A stretch of 64,000 bases of DNA from Bacillus sp. CH140a_4T (GTDB lineage: Bacteria; Bacillota; Bacilli; Bacillales; Bacillaceae_G). The position numbers were made by a program, and so were the translations under genes. The notes beneath the pieces are model-generated. The model worked only from the letters and a program-made list of their open reading frames with translations, made no database searches and was not told where the DNA came from. Below, in pieces: positions 8,971-21,356 of this stretch (its first letter is position 1; each line of letters begins with the position of its first letter). The stretch covers positions 248,978-312,977 of the forward strand of contig NZ_WBPF01000021.1 of assembly GCF_008923725.1 (NCBI RefSeq), given 5' to 3'.

Positions 8971-11900
8971 ACTGTACTTACCCCTTTCTTATTCTGCAAA
9001 TATTTCGCTAATACTTGTCCAATTTCTGTAAGTGGTCCTGGTTGACATAAATCTTTATGTCTACAATCAATATCGTGTTGCACAATTTGCCCATCTAAAT
9101 AATTTAGCCACGTATTTGGAGAAATAGGATCAAACCAGTCTGGTATAACAGTAGATCTAAAGAATAAAATATCTCCGTTATAAACTTTCGGTACATATTT
9201 CCCTAACAATCCTACCGAATTTACATATGTTTCTTTCAAGTTCAAAATAGTCTCTTCTTCCAGACTTGCTAATGCACTTCCATCTTTACGAAGTATTTCT
9301 ACTGCACTTTCCATCGTAAGTGGTTTACCATCCATGTTATCTGGATCGTATCCACCTAAAGCAAGTAATGCGATTAACGCTTCTTCTTCAGTAGGTGCTT
9401 CCGTATTCGGTAAGAAGTGACCTGGATAAGAATCTAGCATAACGAGTAATTCTACTTCTTCCCCTTCATTTTGCAGTTGCGCCGCCATTGCATGCACAAC
9501 ATTTCCTCCGAGCGACCAACCGAGTAAACGATATGGTCCGTGAGGCTGTACTTCACGAACGTGTTTTAAATAATCCGCCGCCATCTCCTCTAAACTTTTT
9601 GGAAGTTCTTCATTTTTAGCGATACCACGTGCTTGGACACCGTAGATTGGATAATCTGTTCCTAAAGATTTCATAAGTCCTGCATAGCACCAACTTAATC
9701 CACCTGCTGGGTGTACACAAAATAGTGGTAATTGGTCTCCGCTTGCTCGTAATGGAAGCAACACATCAAGTGCACTTTGTCCATTTCCCATTTCAAGTCT
9801 CTCAGCTAATCCTGCAACGGTTGGTGCTGCAAATAAAGTTCCGATATTTAATTCCACTCCAAGCGCTTCTTTAATTCGGCTCATAAGCTGCACCGCAAGA
9901 AGTGAATGACCACCTAAATCAAAGAATCCGTCATCAATTCCAATTTGAGGTACACTTAAAATCTCTGTAAATAAGTCACATAACATTTCTTCTTGCGGTG
10001 TTCTTGGTCCACGACTAGAAGATGATGCGATAAATTCTGGAGCTGGCAATGCCTTTCTATCTAATTTACCGTTTGGAGTTAAAGGTAACTCATTTACTAC
10101 TACAAAAGCATACGGAACCATGTAATCTGGTAAACTACCTCCAGCATACTGACGCATTTCATTCGTATCAATCATTTCATTATTAGATGCGACGATATAA
10201 GAAACTAACCGTTTATCCCCTGGTTGATCTTCCCGTACAATAACGGCTACTTGCTGAATTTTAGGGTGTTTCATTATGACCGCTTCTATTTCACCTAATT
10301 CAATTCGGAATCCACGAATTTTTATTTGATGATCTGCACGCCCTATATAATCTAGCGTCCCATCTTTACGCCAACGCGCTAAGTCTCCTGTACGATACAT
10401 TCTTGTACCAGGCTTACCAAACGGATCTGCGATAAAGCGCTCAGCAGTTAATCCTGCTCTTCCTAAATACCCACGAGCAAGCCCTGCACCAGCAACATAC
10501 ATTTCTCCAACTACTCCAGGTGGCACTGGTTGTAAGTAGTTGTCTAATACGTATACTTTAAGGTCTGGTATACTGCAACCAATTAAGCTATTCGCGCGTA
10601 AAGAAACAATATTCTCATCTAACTCAATATAACTAACATGTACTGTCGTCTCTGTAATACCGTACATATTAATAAGCTTCGGTGCATTTTGAGGATGTCG
10701 ACTATACCAATCTTCTAATCGACTTAGCTCAAGTGCTTCTCCTCCAAAAACAACATATCGTAAAGATAATGTTTGACCAATCTCTTCATTTTCACGATCT
10801 GCTTGCATCAATTGATAGAACGCTGATGGAGTTTGGTTTAAAACAGTAACCTTTTCCTTAACAAGAAGTTGTAAAAATTCTTTCGGTGAACGACTTACAG
10901 TATGTGGTACCACGACTAGACGCCCTCCATATAATAAAGGCCCCCAAATTTCCCAAACTGAGAAATCAAAAGCGTATGAATGGAACATCGTCCAAACATC
11001 GTCTGCGTCAAATTGGAACCAATGATCAGTTGCTCCTAAAAGTCTTACTACGTTTTGATGAGGTATCATAACGCCTTTCGGTCTACCTGTTGAGCCTGAC
11101 GTATAAATAACGTAAGCAATATGTGATGGAGTTAACGGCTTCACACGCTCCATTTCATCAATATTATCTTCACTATATTTCTCAATTTCTTTTATTACTT
11201 TTTCATCATCAACTAAAATTTTCAGTTCTTCATCACATTCAACTTCCACATCTGAATTTGTTAAAACACATGATGGTTTCGCATCGTGGAGCATAAATGA
11301 AATACGATCAGATGGGTAATCTGGATCTAATGGAAGATAACCTGCTCCTGCTTTAAGAACCGCGAGTAAACTCACAACCATATTTAAAGATCTCGGCATT
11401 GCTAAAGCAACGAGTTGATCAGGACCAATTCCTTTTGCTATTAACAAACGAGCTATTTTATTCGCTTTTTTATTTAACTCTTCATAAGTTAACTTTTCAT
11501 CTTCAAAGACGACAGCAATAGCATTTGGATTTATATGAGCCTGCTTTTCAAATAATTGTGATAATGTCATTTCTGGTACAATTTGAAAACCACCATTCCA
11601 CTTTTCTAACACTGTATTTTTCTCTGCTAACGTTAAAATTTCTAATCTACCAATTGATTGATCCGGATTCTCTACTGCATCATCTAATAACAAAATGTAT
11701 CGTTCTATTAATTTTTGCACCGTTTCACGTTTATATAAATCCGTACTAAACTCTAATAATCCGTGTAAGCCGTTTGGAGTACCATCAACGCCGTTACTCT
11801 CGCTAATTTCAAATGTTAGATCAAATTTTGCAGAGCCGACGCTTTGAATTTCAAGTTTCGCTTCTGTATCAGGAGCATCAAAGGTTGCTTCTGGCGTATT

Positions 11901-14900
11901 TTGGAAAGCTAACATAACTTGAAACAGCGGATGACTATTTCGAGTACGTACTGGGTTTAACACTTCAACAAGTCGTTCAAATGGCACATCTTGATTTTCA
12001 TAAGCTGCAAGATTTACTTGCTTCACTCTATTCAATAATTCTTTAAAACTTGGATCTCCTGCTGTATTTGTACGCAACACTAATGTATTTACAAATAAAC
12101 CGACTATGTCAGAGAGTGCATCATCGTTCCTTCCAGCAATCGGACTACCGATTGGTATGTCAGTACCTGCACCTAATCTTGTAAATAACGCACTAAGTCC
12201 TGCTTGCAACACCATAAACAAACTAACTCCGTTTTTCCGTGCAAGTTCTACTAACCTACTATGCATACCCGCATCTATTTGAAAATGAATTGTTTCTCCT
12301 CGATAACTCGTTTCAATTGGACGCTGGTAATCTGTAGGTAACTCCAATTGATCTGGTAACCCCTTTAGCTCTTTCTTCCAAAACTCTAATTGTGTTGAAA
12401 TGAGACTCTTTTCTGTAGTTTCATCACCTAACAATTGCTGTTGCCAAAGTGCATAATCTGCGTATTGAACTGGAAGTGTCTCCAGCTGCGCTCTTTCACC
12501 TTGACATCGCGCTTTATATGCCGTTGTAAAATCTCTCGTTAACGGTTGTAATGACCAGCCATCCCCTACAATATGATGCAATAGTATTAGTAATACATGT
12601 TCGTTTTCATTCACTGTAAATAGATGCAAACGAACTGCTGGTTCAACATCGAGGTTAAAGCTATATCTTACCGCCTCAGCAAGCACACTTTCTAATTCCT
12701 CTTTACATGTTTTTGTTTTAATCATTTCTAGATTTAAATTTTCCATATCTAAAATTTTCTGATAGGAACTACCTAATACGTTAGGGAAAATTGTTCTCAG
12801 TGTTTCATGTTTCTCGACTACATCATAAAAAGCACCTTGCAATGCTTCCTCGTTCAACTTTCCATACAAACGAATGACTAACGGGATATTATATGTAGGG
12901 CTTGGGCCTTCTAAACAATTTAAGAACCATAACCTACGCTGTGCAAATGAAAGTGGAACTTCATTTGGTCTATTTACTTTCTTAATTGCTGGCCTTGCAC
13001 TTTTCGCTTGATCTAATTGTTCCGCTAGTTCAGCAACAGTTGGCGATTCAAATAGTTTTCCAATTCCTAATTCCACACTTAACGTTTCACGAATTCTTGC
13101 CATTAAACGAGATGCAAGAAGCGAATGGCCTCCCATTTCAAAGAAATTATCATCAATGCTAATGCGAGAAACACCAAGTACTTCTGCAAATAAGTCACAT
13201 AATATTTCTTCTTTCGGATTTCTAGCAACTCTCTCCTTGTTCATTTCATTAAAATCAGGAGCTGGTAATTTCTTTCTATCAACCTTTCCATTCGGTGTTA
13301 ATGGTAATTCTTCTAACAACACAAACGCTGATGGTACCATATAATTCGCTAAACTTTCTGAAACATAAGATCGAATTTCTGCAATGTTAATTTTATCCTT
13401 CTCTTCAGCAACGATATACGCAATAATTCGTTTATCATTTGGGCGATCTTCTCGCACCATTACTACAGCTTGTTGAATATACTCATGTCGTTGTAAAACC
13501 ATTTCAATTTCAGCTAATTCAATTCGGAAACCACGGATTTTTATTTGATGATCTGCTCGGCTCATGTATTCCAGCACACCATCGTTACGCCATTTCACAA
13601 GATCACCTGTGCGGTACATGCGCTTCCCTCGTTCTCCAAAAGGATTTGCTACAAATCGTTCAGCCGTTAACTCTGGTTTTCCTAAATAGCCGTTCGCAAG
13701 TCCTTCTCCTGCAATATATAGTTCGCCAATTACTCCAGGTGGTACTGGTTGTAATCCTGCATCTAATACATACACATCTGTACTCCAAATCGGTTTTCCA
13801 ATAGGGGGTATACCAATTTCATTTTCGTCGATGTTCTTGAAAGTAGACCAAATCGTCGTTTCAGTAGGTCCATATAAGTTTGTAATAGAGCAACCTAATT
13901 CTTTTAATGTATTTGCTAAATGAGCTGGAAGAGCTTCACCACCAACGAGCGCTTTTAGCCCTTTTAGTCTCTCTGGATATTCCGTTACTAACGCCTGCCA
14001 AAGCGTCGGTGTAGCTTGCATAATTGTCGCTCTTTCTTCTTGTAACAATGCAGTTAACACAGAAGGTTCTTGAATTACTTCTTTTTGTGCGATTGTTAAA
14101 CTTGCACCACTAATAAGAGGTAAATAAATTTCTAGTGCAGAAATATCAAACGCAAACGTTGTAACTGCTACTAAATGATCGTTTTCATTTAGTGAAAACA
14201 TATCGTCCATAGCCAATAAAAAGTTACTTAAAGCTTTCATAGGAACAACTACACCTTTTGGATTTCCCGTTGAGCCTGAAGTGTAAATTGTATAAGCTGA
14301 GTTTAAAAGTGATTCATCATTTCTTAATGGTATATTCATATGAGAATATGCTTTTAACGCTTGTTCTGTTTCTTCACGATCTAATTCAATTTTTTTCATA
14401 TCATTTTCTATAAATAAAGTTGATGTAACAGATGAATGCGTTATAATACAAGCTGGTTTTGCATCATTTACTATATAATTGATTCGCTCGTCTGGATATT
14501 CTGGATCTATTGGTAAATACGCTGCACCAGCCTTTAAGACTGCTAGCATACTAACTACCATTTCCGTTGATCTTGGAAATACTAAAGCTACAAACTGATT
14601 TGGCCCTATTCCTTCTTCTACTAAATAGTGTGCTAGTTCATTCGCTCGTTCATTTAGCTCTTTATACGTAAGATTTATTCCATTACAAGTAACTGCTATT
14701 TTATTTGGATTTTTTTGTACTTGTTTTTCAAATAATATAGGTAGAGAAATTAGCTCTTCAGCTTCTTTAGTTTCATTCCATTCGAATAAAACTTTTTGAT
14801 TTTCTTCAGGAAGAGTAATGTTTATGCTTCCAATCGACGCGTCTTTTTCATAATCATTTATCACTAATTCTAATACATTCATAAATCTTTCTTTATGCAA

Positions 14901-16124
14901 TGCTAGTTCCGAGCCATTATATACTTCCGGGTTCGCATCAAAATGAATCATTAGCTCATTTTCATCGAAACGTTTATAAACATTTATCGATAAATCATCG
15001 ACCGGTCCTGCTGATAAATTATTTGTAATACCACGATTCCCAGCAAAGTTAAGCCCGTAATCAAAAGGCATCACATTCACTAACGGCCCGAATAACCTTT
15101 GATTTTCACCTAGTAACTTTAAATCTCTTCTTAATTCCTCATGACGGTATTTATGATGACGACGTACGTCTCGGATTTCTTTAGAAACTTGCTGTAATAA
15201 TTCCGTAATAGTTATATTTGGAGTTACAGTGAGACGAAGTGGTACTAAATTCATTACCATACTCGGTGTATGAATTGATGCAGTACCTAGACGCCCCATC
15301 ATCGGTAAACCTAAAACAATATCGTTTGCACCTGTTAACTTATGCATATAAATACTTGTTACAGCGACGATAAATTCTGGCCAACTTGTTAACGAAATAT
15401 TAATATCTTCTAGTAAAGTTTTCGTGCTAGAACTGGATAAATAAGCTGTTTCTCGTAAAAATCCATTTGATGTTCTCGGCGCTCTTTCTGCTAAGCTTAC
15501 AACTTCTGGTTCATCTGCAAACTTTTCTAACCAAAAAGCGCGATCTTCCAGAAATTGTTTAGAATCACGATACTCAATATCTTCTTGTACAATCTTTGAA
15601 AGAGTACCAAATGGTTTCTCTGTCTTATTTGTTTCTTCTATAAGTTTTGTATACTCTCTCGCTACCTTTTGGCTAAGAAGTGAAAATCCATAGCCATCCA
15701 TCACAATGTGATGGATGCGCTGATACCAAAAGAACCGATTTTTTTCCACTTGAATAAGTGCTTCAGTAAATAATTTATCCTCTTTTAAATCCACGGGCAT
15801 AGATAAATCATTTTTCATCCATACTTTAGCAGCTTCTTCAGGGTTTTCTTCTTTACGAACATCAATAAAATGCATATGAAACTGTAATTCTTCAATAACT
15901 TGCCATGGGCCCATTTCATCCTCTTCGAAACGAACATGTAGTGCTTCTGCTTCTGTTACAGCTTTACGTACTGCTAATTCGAAAATTTCTTGATTAATAT
16001 TTCCGTTTATTTCAACATATTCTCCAGTATTATAAATCGGATTTAGCGGATCTAATTGCTGTGCAAACCACATACCAGTCTGCGCAGATGATAACGAATG
16101 ACGAACCTTTTGACTATTAGGCAT
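8967..16124 (-). CDS. dhbF: bacillibactin nonribosomal peptide synthetase DhbF
   Basis: A 2385-residue dimodular NRPS. Order: condensation (about 1-440, HHIVMDG near 138), adenylation 1 (about 460-960, [21 protein letters not shown]), carrier 1 (Ser near 1000 in MGGHSLLAS), condensation 2 (about 1050-1490, HHIVGDG near 1185), adenylation 2 (about 1510-2020, [21 protein letters not shown]), carrier 2 (Ser near 2073 in LGGHSLLAV), thioesterase (about 2110-2385, GWSLGG near 2204). By family knowledge the modules load glycine then threonine. The TE trimerises and cyclises 2,3-dihydroxybenzoyl-Gly-Thr. All core motifs are intact. Confidence 0.97.
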   Translation of the reverse strand: MPNSQKVRHSLSSAQTGMWFAQQLDPLNPIYNTGEYVEINGNINQEIFELAVRKAVTEAEALHVRFEEDEMGPWQVIEELQFHMHFIDVRKEENPEEAAKVWMKNDLSMPVDLKEDKLFTEALIQVEKNRFFWYQRIHHIVMDGYGFSLLSQKVAREYTKLIEETNKTEKPFGTLSKIVQEDIEYRDSKQFLEDRAFWLEKFADEPEVVSLAERAPRTSNGFLRETAYLSSSSTKTLLEDINISLTSWPEFIVAVTSIYMHKLTGANDIVLGLPMMGRLGTASIHTPSMVMNLVPLRLTVTPNITITELLQQVSKEIRDVRRHHKYRHEELRRDLKLLGENQRLFGPLVNVMPFDYGLNFAGNRGITNNLSAGPVDDLSINVYKRFDENELMIHFDANPEVYNGSELALHKERFMNVLELVINDYEKDASIGSINITLPEENQKVLFEWNETKEAEELISLPILFEKQVQKNPNKIAVTCNGINLTYKELNERANELAHYLVEEGIGPNQFVALVFPRSTEMVVSMLAVLKAGAAYLPIDPEYPDERINYIVNDAKPACIITHSSVTSTLFIENDMKKIELDREETEQALKAYSHMNIPLRNDESLLNSAYTIYTSGSTGNPKGVVVPMKALSNFLLAMDDMFSLNENDHLVAVTTFAFDISALEIYLPLISGASLTIAQKEVIQEPSVLTALLQEERATIMQATPTLWQALVTEYPERLKGLKALVGGEALPAHLANTLKELGCSITNLYGPTETTIWSTFKNIDENEIGIPPIGKPIWSTDVYVLDAGLQPVPPGVIGELYIAGEGLANGYLGKPELTAERFVANPFGERGKRMYRTGDLVKWRNDGVLEYMSRADHQIKIRGFRIELAEIEMVLQRHEYIQQAVVMVREDRPNDKRIIAYIVAEEKDKINIAEIRSYVSESLANYMVPSAFVLLEELPLTPNGKVDRKKLPAPDFNEMNKERVARNPKEEILCDLFAEVLGVSRISIDDNFFEMGGHSLLASRLMARIRETLSVELGIGKLFESPTVAELAEQLDQAKSARPAIKKVNRPNEVPLSFAQRRLWFLNCLEGPSPTYNIPLVIRLYGKLNEEALQGAFYDVVEKHETLRTIFPNVLGSSYQKILDMENLNLEMIKTKTCKEELESVLAEAVRYSFNLDVEPAVRLHLFTVNENEHVLLILLHHIVGDGWSLQPLTRDFTTAYKARCQGERAQLETLPVQYADYALWQQQLLGDETTEKSLISTQLEFWKKELKGLPDQLELPTDYQRPIETSYRGETIHFQIDAGMHSRLVELARKNGVSLFMVLQAGLSALFTRLGAGTDIPIGSPIAGRNDDALSDIVGLFVNTLVLRTNTAGDPSFKELLNRVKQVNLAAYENQDVPFERLVEVLNPVRTRNSHPLFQVMLAFQNTPEATFDAPDTEAKLEIQSVGSAKFDLTFEISESNGVDGTPNGLHGLLEFSTDLYKRETVQKLIERYILLLDDAVENPDQSIGRLEILTLAEKNTVLEKWNGGFQIVPEMTLSQLFEKQAHINPNAIAVVFEDEKLTYEELNKKANKIARLLIAKGIGPDQLVALAMPRSLNMVVSLLAVLKAGAGYLPLDPDYPSDRISFMLHDAKPSCVLTNSDVEVECDEELKILVDDEKVIKEIEKYSEDNIDEMERVKPLTPSHIAYVIYTSGSTGRPKGVMIPHQNVVRLLGATDHWFQFDADDVWTMFHSYAFDFSVWEIWGPLLYGGRLVVVPHTVSRSPKEFLQLLVKEKVTVLNQTPSAFYQLMQADRENEEIGQTLSLRYVVFGGEALELSRLEDWYSRHPQNAPKLINMYGITETTVHVSYIELDENIVSLRANSLIGCSIPDLKVYVLDNYLQPVPPGVVGEMYVAGAGLARGYLGRAGLTAERFIADPFGKPGTRMYRTGDLARWRKDGTLDYIGRADHQIKIRGFRIELGEIEAVIMKHPKIQQVAVIVREDQPGDKRLVSYIVASNNEMIDTNEMRQYAGGSLPDYMVPYAFVVVNELPLTPNGKLDRKALPAPEFIASSSSRGPRTPQEEMLCDLFTEILSVPQIGIDDGFFDLGGHSLLAVQLMSRIKEALGVELNIGTLFAAPTVAGLAERLEMGNGQSALDVLLPLRASGDQLPLFCVHPAGGLSWCYAGLMKSLGTDYPIYGVQARGIAKNEELPKSLEEMAADYLKHVREVQPHGPYRLLGWSLGGNVVHAMAAQLQNEGEEVELLVMLDSYPGHFLPNTEAPTEEEALIALLALGGYDPDNMDGKPLTMESAVEILRKDGSALASLEEETILNLKETYVNSVGLLGKYVPKVYNGDILFFRSTVIPDWFDPISPNTWLNYLDGQIVQHDIDCRHKDLCQPGPLTEIGQVLAKYLQNKKGVSTV

Positions 16125-16157
16125 TCTTTACTACCCCTTTATTATGTAGTCTATTTG

Positions 16158-17051
16158 TTACAGCACCTGTGCTGTCTGTGAAGATAGTAAACTGTACCAA
16201 TCGGAAACAGTTGGACGTTCTGCTAAATCTGCAAAAGTTATTTCTTTCCCTTCGCGACGCCACTTCTCTACTAAACTCATAATTCTGACCGAATCAAGTC
16301 CTCTATTTAGTAAGTCCTCATCAATATCAATACTCTCTACTGGCTCACGAAGTAGTTGTGCAACTAGTTCATGCACTTCCTGTATAGTGATTCCTTCACT
16401 CTCATCACTTTTTACACTTTGTAAATCTTTTAACAGTATGTTTGTTGATGTCGTTACTGCACATCTATTAGATGCATACTCCAATGCTTGTTTATGATGC
16501 TCTAATGAAAAATCAGCAACTGCATCTGCTACAAAGAACGGCTCTATACCATCCATAAATGCTTCGCAAGCTGTTAAAAGGCAGCCGATATGCGCATAAA
16601 TACCGCAAATAATAAGTTGATCTCTTCCCTGTTCATTTAAAATTTCTAATAGATTTGTCTTTTTAAATGCACTATATCTCCATTTTGTTAAGAATATATC
16701 ATCCTCATCAGGAGTAAGTTCACCGACAATTTTCTTTTTATCTGGTCCAGCAGGAATACCGTCCCCCCAGAAATCTTGTAATAACCCTCGTTGTTCTAAC
16801 GTTTGTCCACCTGGTTGTGCTGTATAAACAACTGGTATACCAAGTTCCTTACATTTTTCTCTTATCACCTTAATATTTGAAATAAGTTCTACTTTTGGTG
16901 ATTCTTTATCGCTATATGCATCAAGAAAATATTCTTGCATGTCATGGATTAGAAGAACCGCACGTTTCGGATCTGGTGTCCAGTTCACTTTATTTTTTGG
17001 TAGTTCTGATTCAACTGGCATTTTGTATACTGAAATAGATGGGATAGCCAT
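16158..17051 (-). CDS. dhbB: isochorismatase / aryl carrier protein DhbB
   Basis: A 297-residue bifunctional protein. The N-terminal isochorismatase domain (about 1-205) has DMQEYF near residue 38, KWRYSAF near 123 and the nucleophile Cys in GIYAHIGCLL near 156. It hydrolyses isochorismate to 2,3-dihydro-2,3-dihydroxybenzoate. The C-terminal aryl carrier domain (about 215-290) has the phosphopantetheine serine in NRGLDSVRIM. It follows dhbE by 30 bases in the operon. Confidence 0.96.
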   Translation of the reverse strand: MAIPSISVYKMPVESELPKNKVNWTPDPKRAVLLIHDMQEYFLDAYSDKESPKVELISNIKVIREKCKELGIPVVYTAQPGGQTLEQRGLLQDFWGDGIPAGPDKKKIVGELTPDEDDIFLTKWRYSAFKKTNLLEILNEQGRDQLIICGIYAHIGCLLTACEAFMDGIEPFFVADAVADFSLEHHKQALEYASNRCAVTTSTNILLKDLQSVKSDESEGITIQEVHELVAQLLREPVESIDIDEDLLNRGLDSVRIMSLVEKWRREGKEITFADLAERPTVSDWYSLLSSQTAQVL

Positions 17052-17081
17052 CTAATCACTTCCTTCCAATTTTTATATTTT

Positions 17082-18698
17082 TTATTGTTTTACCGTAATA
17101 AGTTTTTCAGTAATGACTTTACGTAACTCTTTTTTGCTTACCTTTCCAACACCTGTTTGCGGGAATGATTCAATAAATTCAATTCGATCTGGAATCTTAT
17201 AAGCTGCTATACCGCGTTTTCTTAAAAACATTTTTAATTCGCTTATTGTTGGAGCTTGTCCTCGAGCTATAACAAAGGCACAAGTACGTTCTCCTAAATA
17301 ATCATCAGGCATTGATACAATGGCTACATCATGTACTGCATCATGTGCTAATAGATGATTTTCAACTTCTTCCGCAGCAACTTTCTCACCACCACGGTTA
17401 ATTTGATCTTTATCTCTACCTTCTACAATGATGTAACCTTGTTCATTTACTTTTACAAGATCACCAGTGCGATAAAATCCATCCTTTGTAAATGATCGTG
17501 CATTATGCTCTTCTGCTTTATAATAGCCACGAATTGTATAGGGCCCTCTTGTTAATAAACTACCCACTTCACCAGGTTTTACATCGTTATCATTTTCATC
17601 AACAACCCGTACTTCATCGAATGTAGACATCGGTCTCCCTTGTGTATGAATAATGATTTCTTCCGGATCATTTAATCTCGTGTAATTTACTAACCCTTCT
17701 GCCATACCAAACACTTGCTGTAACGTACATCCAAATGTAGGGCGAATACGCTTCGCAACTTCGGCACTAAATTTCGCACCACCTACTTGAATCACTTGCA
17801 AGCTCGATAAATCGTTATTACGGGAAGAGGCAGCATCAAGCCAAATCATTGCTAATGGTGGAACGAGCGCTGTAATCGTTACTTTTTCTTTTTCTATAAG
17901 AGCAAATGCCTCATCTGGACTCCCTCCAGTTGCTAACACTACTTTTCCACCCGCATAGAAAGTTCCAAATGTCCCTGGAGAACTCATCGGGTAATTGTGT
18001 GCTACTGGAAGAACTGCCATATAGACGCTATCCGTATTCAAATTACAAATTTCAGCGCTAACACGTAAACTATAAATATAGTCATCATGTGTTCTAGGAA
18101 TTAATTTAGAAAGTCCTGTTGTCCCTCCTGATAATTGAAGAAACGCAACATCACTTGGCTGAACTTCTGGTAATGGAACGGGATCTATATACAGATCACT
18201 TATGTTCACAAACTCTTCTTCTTCTCCCACTACAATTACATGTTGTAAAGTTGGTACTTTCTCTTTCACTTCTCTTGCTAGTTTTCGATAATCAAAGCCG
18301 AGAGCCTTATCTGAAATAACGTAAGCACTCGCCTCACCAAACTCACAAAAATAACTAATTTCACTGCTTCGATGTGGAGGTAGTGCAAAAACAGGAAGTG
18401 CTCCAATTCGAAATAGCGCAAAACATATTTCGAAAAACTCGATAATGTTAGGTAATTGGATTACAACTCGATCTTCTTGCTTTATTCCTAAATTCAGTAA
18501 ACCTGATGCTAAGCGATCTACTTTTTTATCAAGCTCACTATATGTCATATGCGAATTACCACTTACAACTGCAATTTGATCTCCATATTTTTCAGCACGT
18601 TCTCTTAACATCTCGCCAAATGTTTCACCAAGCCAACACCCTTCTTCTCGATAGCGATCAGTGAATTCTTTTGGCCATTCCGTATAACCTGTTACCAT
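17082..18698 (-). CDS. dhbE: 2,3-dihydroxybenzoate-AMP ligase DhbE
   Basis: A 538-residue stand-alone adenylation enzyme that activates 2,3-dihydroxybenzoate and loads it onto the DhbB carrier. The AMP-binding loop is [16 protein letters not shown] near residues 190-205. Also present are [20 protein letters not shown] and the C-terminal catalytic lysine region [11 protein letters not shown]. The start MVTGYTEW at 18698 is chosen over an upstream ATG at 18722 because a gggggga site sits 7 bases before it. It begins 13 bases after the dhbC stop. Confidence 0.96.
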   Translation of the reverse strand: MVTGYTEWPKEFTDRYREEGCWLGETFGEMLRERAEKYGDQIAVVSGNSHMTYSELDKKVDRLASGLLNLGIKQEDRVVIQLPNIIEFFEICFALFRIGALPVFALPPHRSSEISYFCEFGEASAYVISDKALGFDYRKLAREVKEKVPTLQHVIVVGEEEEFVNISDLYIDPVPLPEVQPSDVAFLQLSGGTTGLSKLIPRTHDDYIYSLRVSAEICNLNTDSVYMAVLPVAHNYPMSSPGTFGTFYAGGKVVLATGGSPDEAFALIEKEKVTITALVPPLAMIWLDAASSRNNDLSSLQVIQVGGAKFSAEVAKRIRPTFGCTLQQVFGMAEGLVNYTRLNDPEEIIIHTQGRPMSTFDEVRVVDENDNDVKPGEVGSLLTRGPYTIRGYYKAEEHNARSFTKDGFYRTGDLVKVNEQGYIIVEGRDKDQINRGGEKVAAEEVENHLLAHDAVHDVAIVSMPDDYLGERTCAFVIARGQAPTISELKMFLRKRGIAAYKIPDRIEFIESFPQTGVGKVSKKELRKVITEKLITVKQ

Positions 18699-18711
18699 TC
18701 TTTCTTCCCCC

Positions 18712-19911
18712 CTATTTTTCATTCAGCGAATTATTTCTTAACCCTAGAGCCTTCAGCATTGTTTGGAACTTAGCTGATGTTTCTGCTAACTCATCTTCTG
18801 GTTTTGACTCAGCAATAACTCCCGCCCCTGCATATAAACGAAGTGTATTTTCTTGCACTTCAGCACAGCGAATTGTAACAATCCATTCACCATCTCCATT
18901 TAAATCGCTCCATCCTAGCATTCCTGTAAAGAATTCACGGTCAAATGGTTCAATTTGTTGAATCGCCTCTCTTGCTTCTTCCATCGGTGTTCCGCAAACT
19001 GCTGGCGTAGGATGAAGAGCAATTGCTAATTCCAAAGAAGAAGTTTTTGGATCCTTTAGTTCACCTTTCACTTCAGTGGACAAATGCCACATCGCTTCAC
19101 TATGAATAACGGATGGTTTTTCTGGAACGTGTAGTGTATGACAATATGGACGTAGTGCAGCGGCAACCGCTTCAACTACTACCGCATGTTCATGTAAATC
19201 TTTTGGAGAAGAAAGTAATTCCTCTGCTCTTCTTTTATCTTCTACTGGATCATCACTACGTGGTCTTGAACCAGCTAACGGATTAGAAATAACTTGCATA
19301 CCATTACGGGAAACGAGTAATTCAGGACTTGCTCCAATTAATGTCTTACTATTTTCGTTTTCATCTTTTGGTAAATTAACAGCAAATGTATAACCGTGCT
19401 TATTATGCTCTGCTAATTCTCGAAGAAGTTTTTGCTTATCAATCTTTTCGGAAGATTCAACATCTAACGATCTGGATAGAACGATTTTCTTTAAATCGCC
19501 GTCCTGTATTTTTTTAATCCCTTGCTTTACACCATCCATATAAACTTTAGGATCTGGTACAGGCGTCATTTCAAATGTTAAGTTCTCATGTGTTTCAAGC
19601 TGATTTGTTGTATCCAATTGTAAACGCTCAGAAATTCTGCTATATTCTGGGACGATAAGTTGAACTTCTTTTCTACGATCAAATGGCAAAGCACCAACAA
19701 CGATAGGATTCGGATTTCCAGCTTGTTTCGCATTACTTAATACCGCATTTACAAGCTCTGGGAAACTTTCAATTTCACGATGCTTTACTGTAGTAAACTC
19801 CCCTTCTGTCAATATTGTTCGAGTTGGTGAAGCGAAAAAGAAAGAAGATTCAGTCTTATATTCTTCTAATAATTTTTCTGACAGTTCCTTTACAGCCGTA
19901 AATTCATTCAT
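18712..19911 (-). CDS. dhbC: isochorismate synthase DhbC
   Basis: A 399-residue isochorismate synthase of the chorismate-utilising (MenF/EntC) family, converting chorismate to isochorismate. Signature segments are GSRPRSDDP near 238, [12 protein letters not shown] near 307 and [11 protein letters not shown] near 343. The start MNEFTAV at 19911 is chosen because aggggg precedes it. A longer frame reaches 19971 but overlaps dhbA. It is the second gene of the operon. Confidence 0.95.
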   Translation of the reverse strand: MNEFTAVKELSEKLLEEYKTESSFFFASPTRTILTEGEFTTVKHREIESFPELVNAVLSNAKQAGNPNPIVVGALPFDRRKEVQLIVPEYSRISERLQLDTTNQLETHENLTFEMTPVPDPKVYMDGVKQGIKKIQDGDLKKIVLSRSLDVESSEKIDKQKLLRELAEHNKHGYTFAVNLPKDENENSKTLIGASPELLVSRNGMQVISNPLAGSRPRSDDPVEDKRRAEELLSSPKDLHEHAVVVEAVAAALRPYCHTLHVPEKPSVIHSEAMWHLSTEVKGELKDPKTSSLELAIALHPTPAVCGTPMEEAREAIQQIEPFDREFFTGMLGWSDLNGDGEWIVTIRCAEVQENTLRLYAGAGVIAESKPEDELAETSAKFQTMLKALGLRNNSLNEK

Positions 19912-19937
19912 AGTATAGTAGCCCCCTAATTTTTTTA

Positions 19938-20723
19938 TTAAACTCCTAATGTAGCTCCGCCATCGACACATAAATTGTGCATTGTAATATGACTTGCTTT
20001 ATTTGAAGCTAAAAACAATACTGCTTCAGCAACTTCTGAAGGCTGTGCAATTTTTTGTAACGGTATACCGAGTCTATATGTACTTTGAGAACCAGCAATA
20101 ATATTTTTTGCTCCATTCTCATCAGCCCATAGTAACCTTTGCATTTCAGTTTCAGTAGAACCTGGAGAAACTAAGTTACAGCGAATGTTGTACGCTGCAA
20201 GTTCTAAACCTAAACACTTCATAAACATCGTCGTTGCAGCTTTTGATGCGGCGTACGCTGCCATCTCCATTCTCGGAGTATTTGCTGCATTTGAACCAAC
20301 TGTAACAATTGCCCCAGACTTTCTTTGCATCATATGTTTACTTACTGCTCGGGACATATAGAAAACTCCTGTAGAATTTACAGAGAATGTTTTATTCCAA
20401 TCTTCATCACTTAAAGAGTGAATCGCTCCCATACGTAAAACCCCAGCAACATTTACTAATACATCTATTGGTGCTATATCATTTTCGATACGGTTTACTA
20501 TATCTTCAACAGATGTGCTATTACTCACATCTAAATGAAACGTTTTCATACGTGTTTCATTTAATTCATTTTGATTTAAGAGTACTTTTAACTCCTCTTC
20601 ATTTTGATCCACCGCAATAACTGTAGCTCCTCTTTCTAAAAACATTTTGGCAACAACACTACCTATACCTTGGGCTGCACCTGTTACTAAAACCGTTTTC
20701 CCATCAAATTCCCCTAAGTTCAT
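19938..20723 (-). CDS. dhbA: 2,3-dihydro-2,3-dihydroxybenzoate dehydrogenase DhbA
   Basis: A 261-residue short-chain dehydrogenase producing 2,3-dihydroxybenzoate with NAD+. The Rossmann motif TGAAQGIG is at residues 15-22, NVAGV near 89 and the catalytic YAASK near 156. It is the first gene of the operon, directly behind the Fur-controlled promoter. Confidence 0.95.
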   Translation of the reverse strand: MNLGEFDGKTVLVTGAAQGIGSVVAKMFLERGATVIAVDQNEEELKVLLNQNELNETRMKTFHLDVSNSTSVEDIVNRIENDIAPIDVLVNVAGVLRMGAIHSLSDEDWNKTFSVNSTGVFYMSRAVSKHMMQRKSGAIVTVGSNAANTPRMEMAAYAASKAATTMFMKCLGLELAAYNIRCNLVSPGSTETEMQRLLWADENGAKNIIAGSQSTYRLGIPLQKIAQPSEVAEAVLFLASNKASHITMHNLCVDGGATLGV

Positions 20724-20769
20724 TTCCTCTATCCTTTCATTTGAAAATTAATCTAATTAAACAAATAAT

Positions 20770-20827
20770 GATAATGATTATCATTATCGATGTAAAAAAT
20801 AATACACTTACTAAACTAATTGGTCAA
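20770..20827 (-). promoter_or_regulatory. Fur box and sigma-A promoter of the dhb operon
   Basis: On the minus strand TTGACC (plus coordinates 20822-20827) and TATTAT (20799-20804) are separated by 17 bases. Just downstream lies GATAATGATTATCATTATC (20770-20788), a perfect 9-1-9 palindrome matching the classical Fur box. Fur bound with iron would block this promoter at its start point, as known for dhb operons. Confidence 0.93.
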
Positions 20828-20829
20828 GT

Positions 20830-21292
20830 GTACTTTTCATTAAAATATTATTCATTGATAATGTTTTTCATTTAATATTCTTACATCGAAATGATAATCT
20901 TTCTCAATATACTTGTCAACCTATTTTTATTTTTCAGACAAAATATTTTAGTGATTCTCAATACAATTACACCTAAAAGCAATAATAAGTGCCTACATTA
21001 CACATTTAAACTCCTTTTTTGTAAAATTGAAGAAGATAAACTGTAGATACCTTCATTTACAAAGCCTTATCAAAAGCTCAAGTATATATTTTCTCAACAT
21101 TTTTCTGAAAATACCGAGAAAATATATCTTGCAATTACTGATGTATGTCTTGTTTATAATTTAAGATTTAATACGTATTTCGAATATAATGTATCACTTT
21201 TAATATTCCAATATAATCCAAATGATTGTTTCACTCACTTTTTTTGTCTCAAATGGTTCCAAAGATTATATAACCTCGTTACAATAATTCAT
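20830..21292. other. AT-rich intergenic region
   Basis: About 460 bases with no convincing coding frame. Partial Fur-like sequences (tgataatgtttttca near 20857, atgataatctttctc near 20891) occur, but none is a clean palindrome. Otherwise nothing recognisable. Confidence 0.4.
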
Positions 21293-21324
21293 AAAAAAAG
21301 CACCCTATTTAACAGGATGCTTTT
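21293..21324 (-). terminator. terminator of the OFA transporter gene
   Basis: Stem AGCACCCT (21299-21306) with AGGATGCT (21314-21321). On the minus strand it is followed by a T run. Confidence 0.85.
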
Positions 21325-21356
21325 CGTAACCATAGTGTTATAGAAGATTTATATAC

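Noticed and set aside
20854-20960. Further Fur-like boxes upstream of the dhb promoter
   Set aside because: Partial matches only; not palindromic and common by chance in AT-rich DNA.
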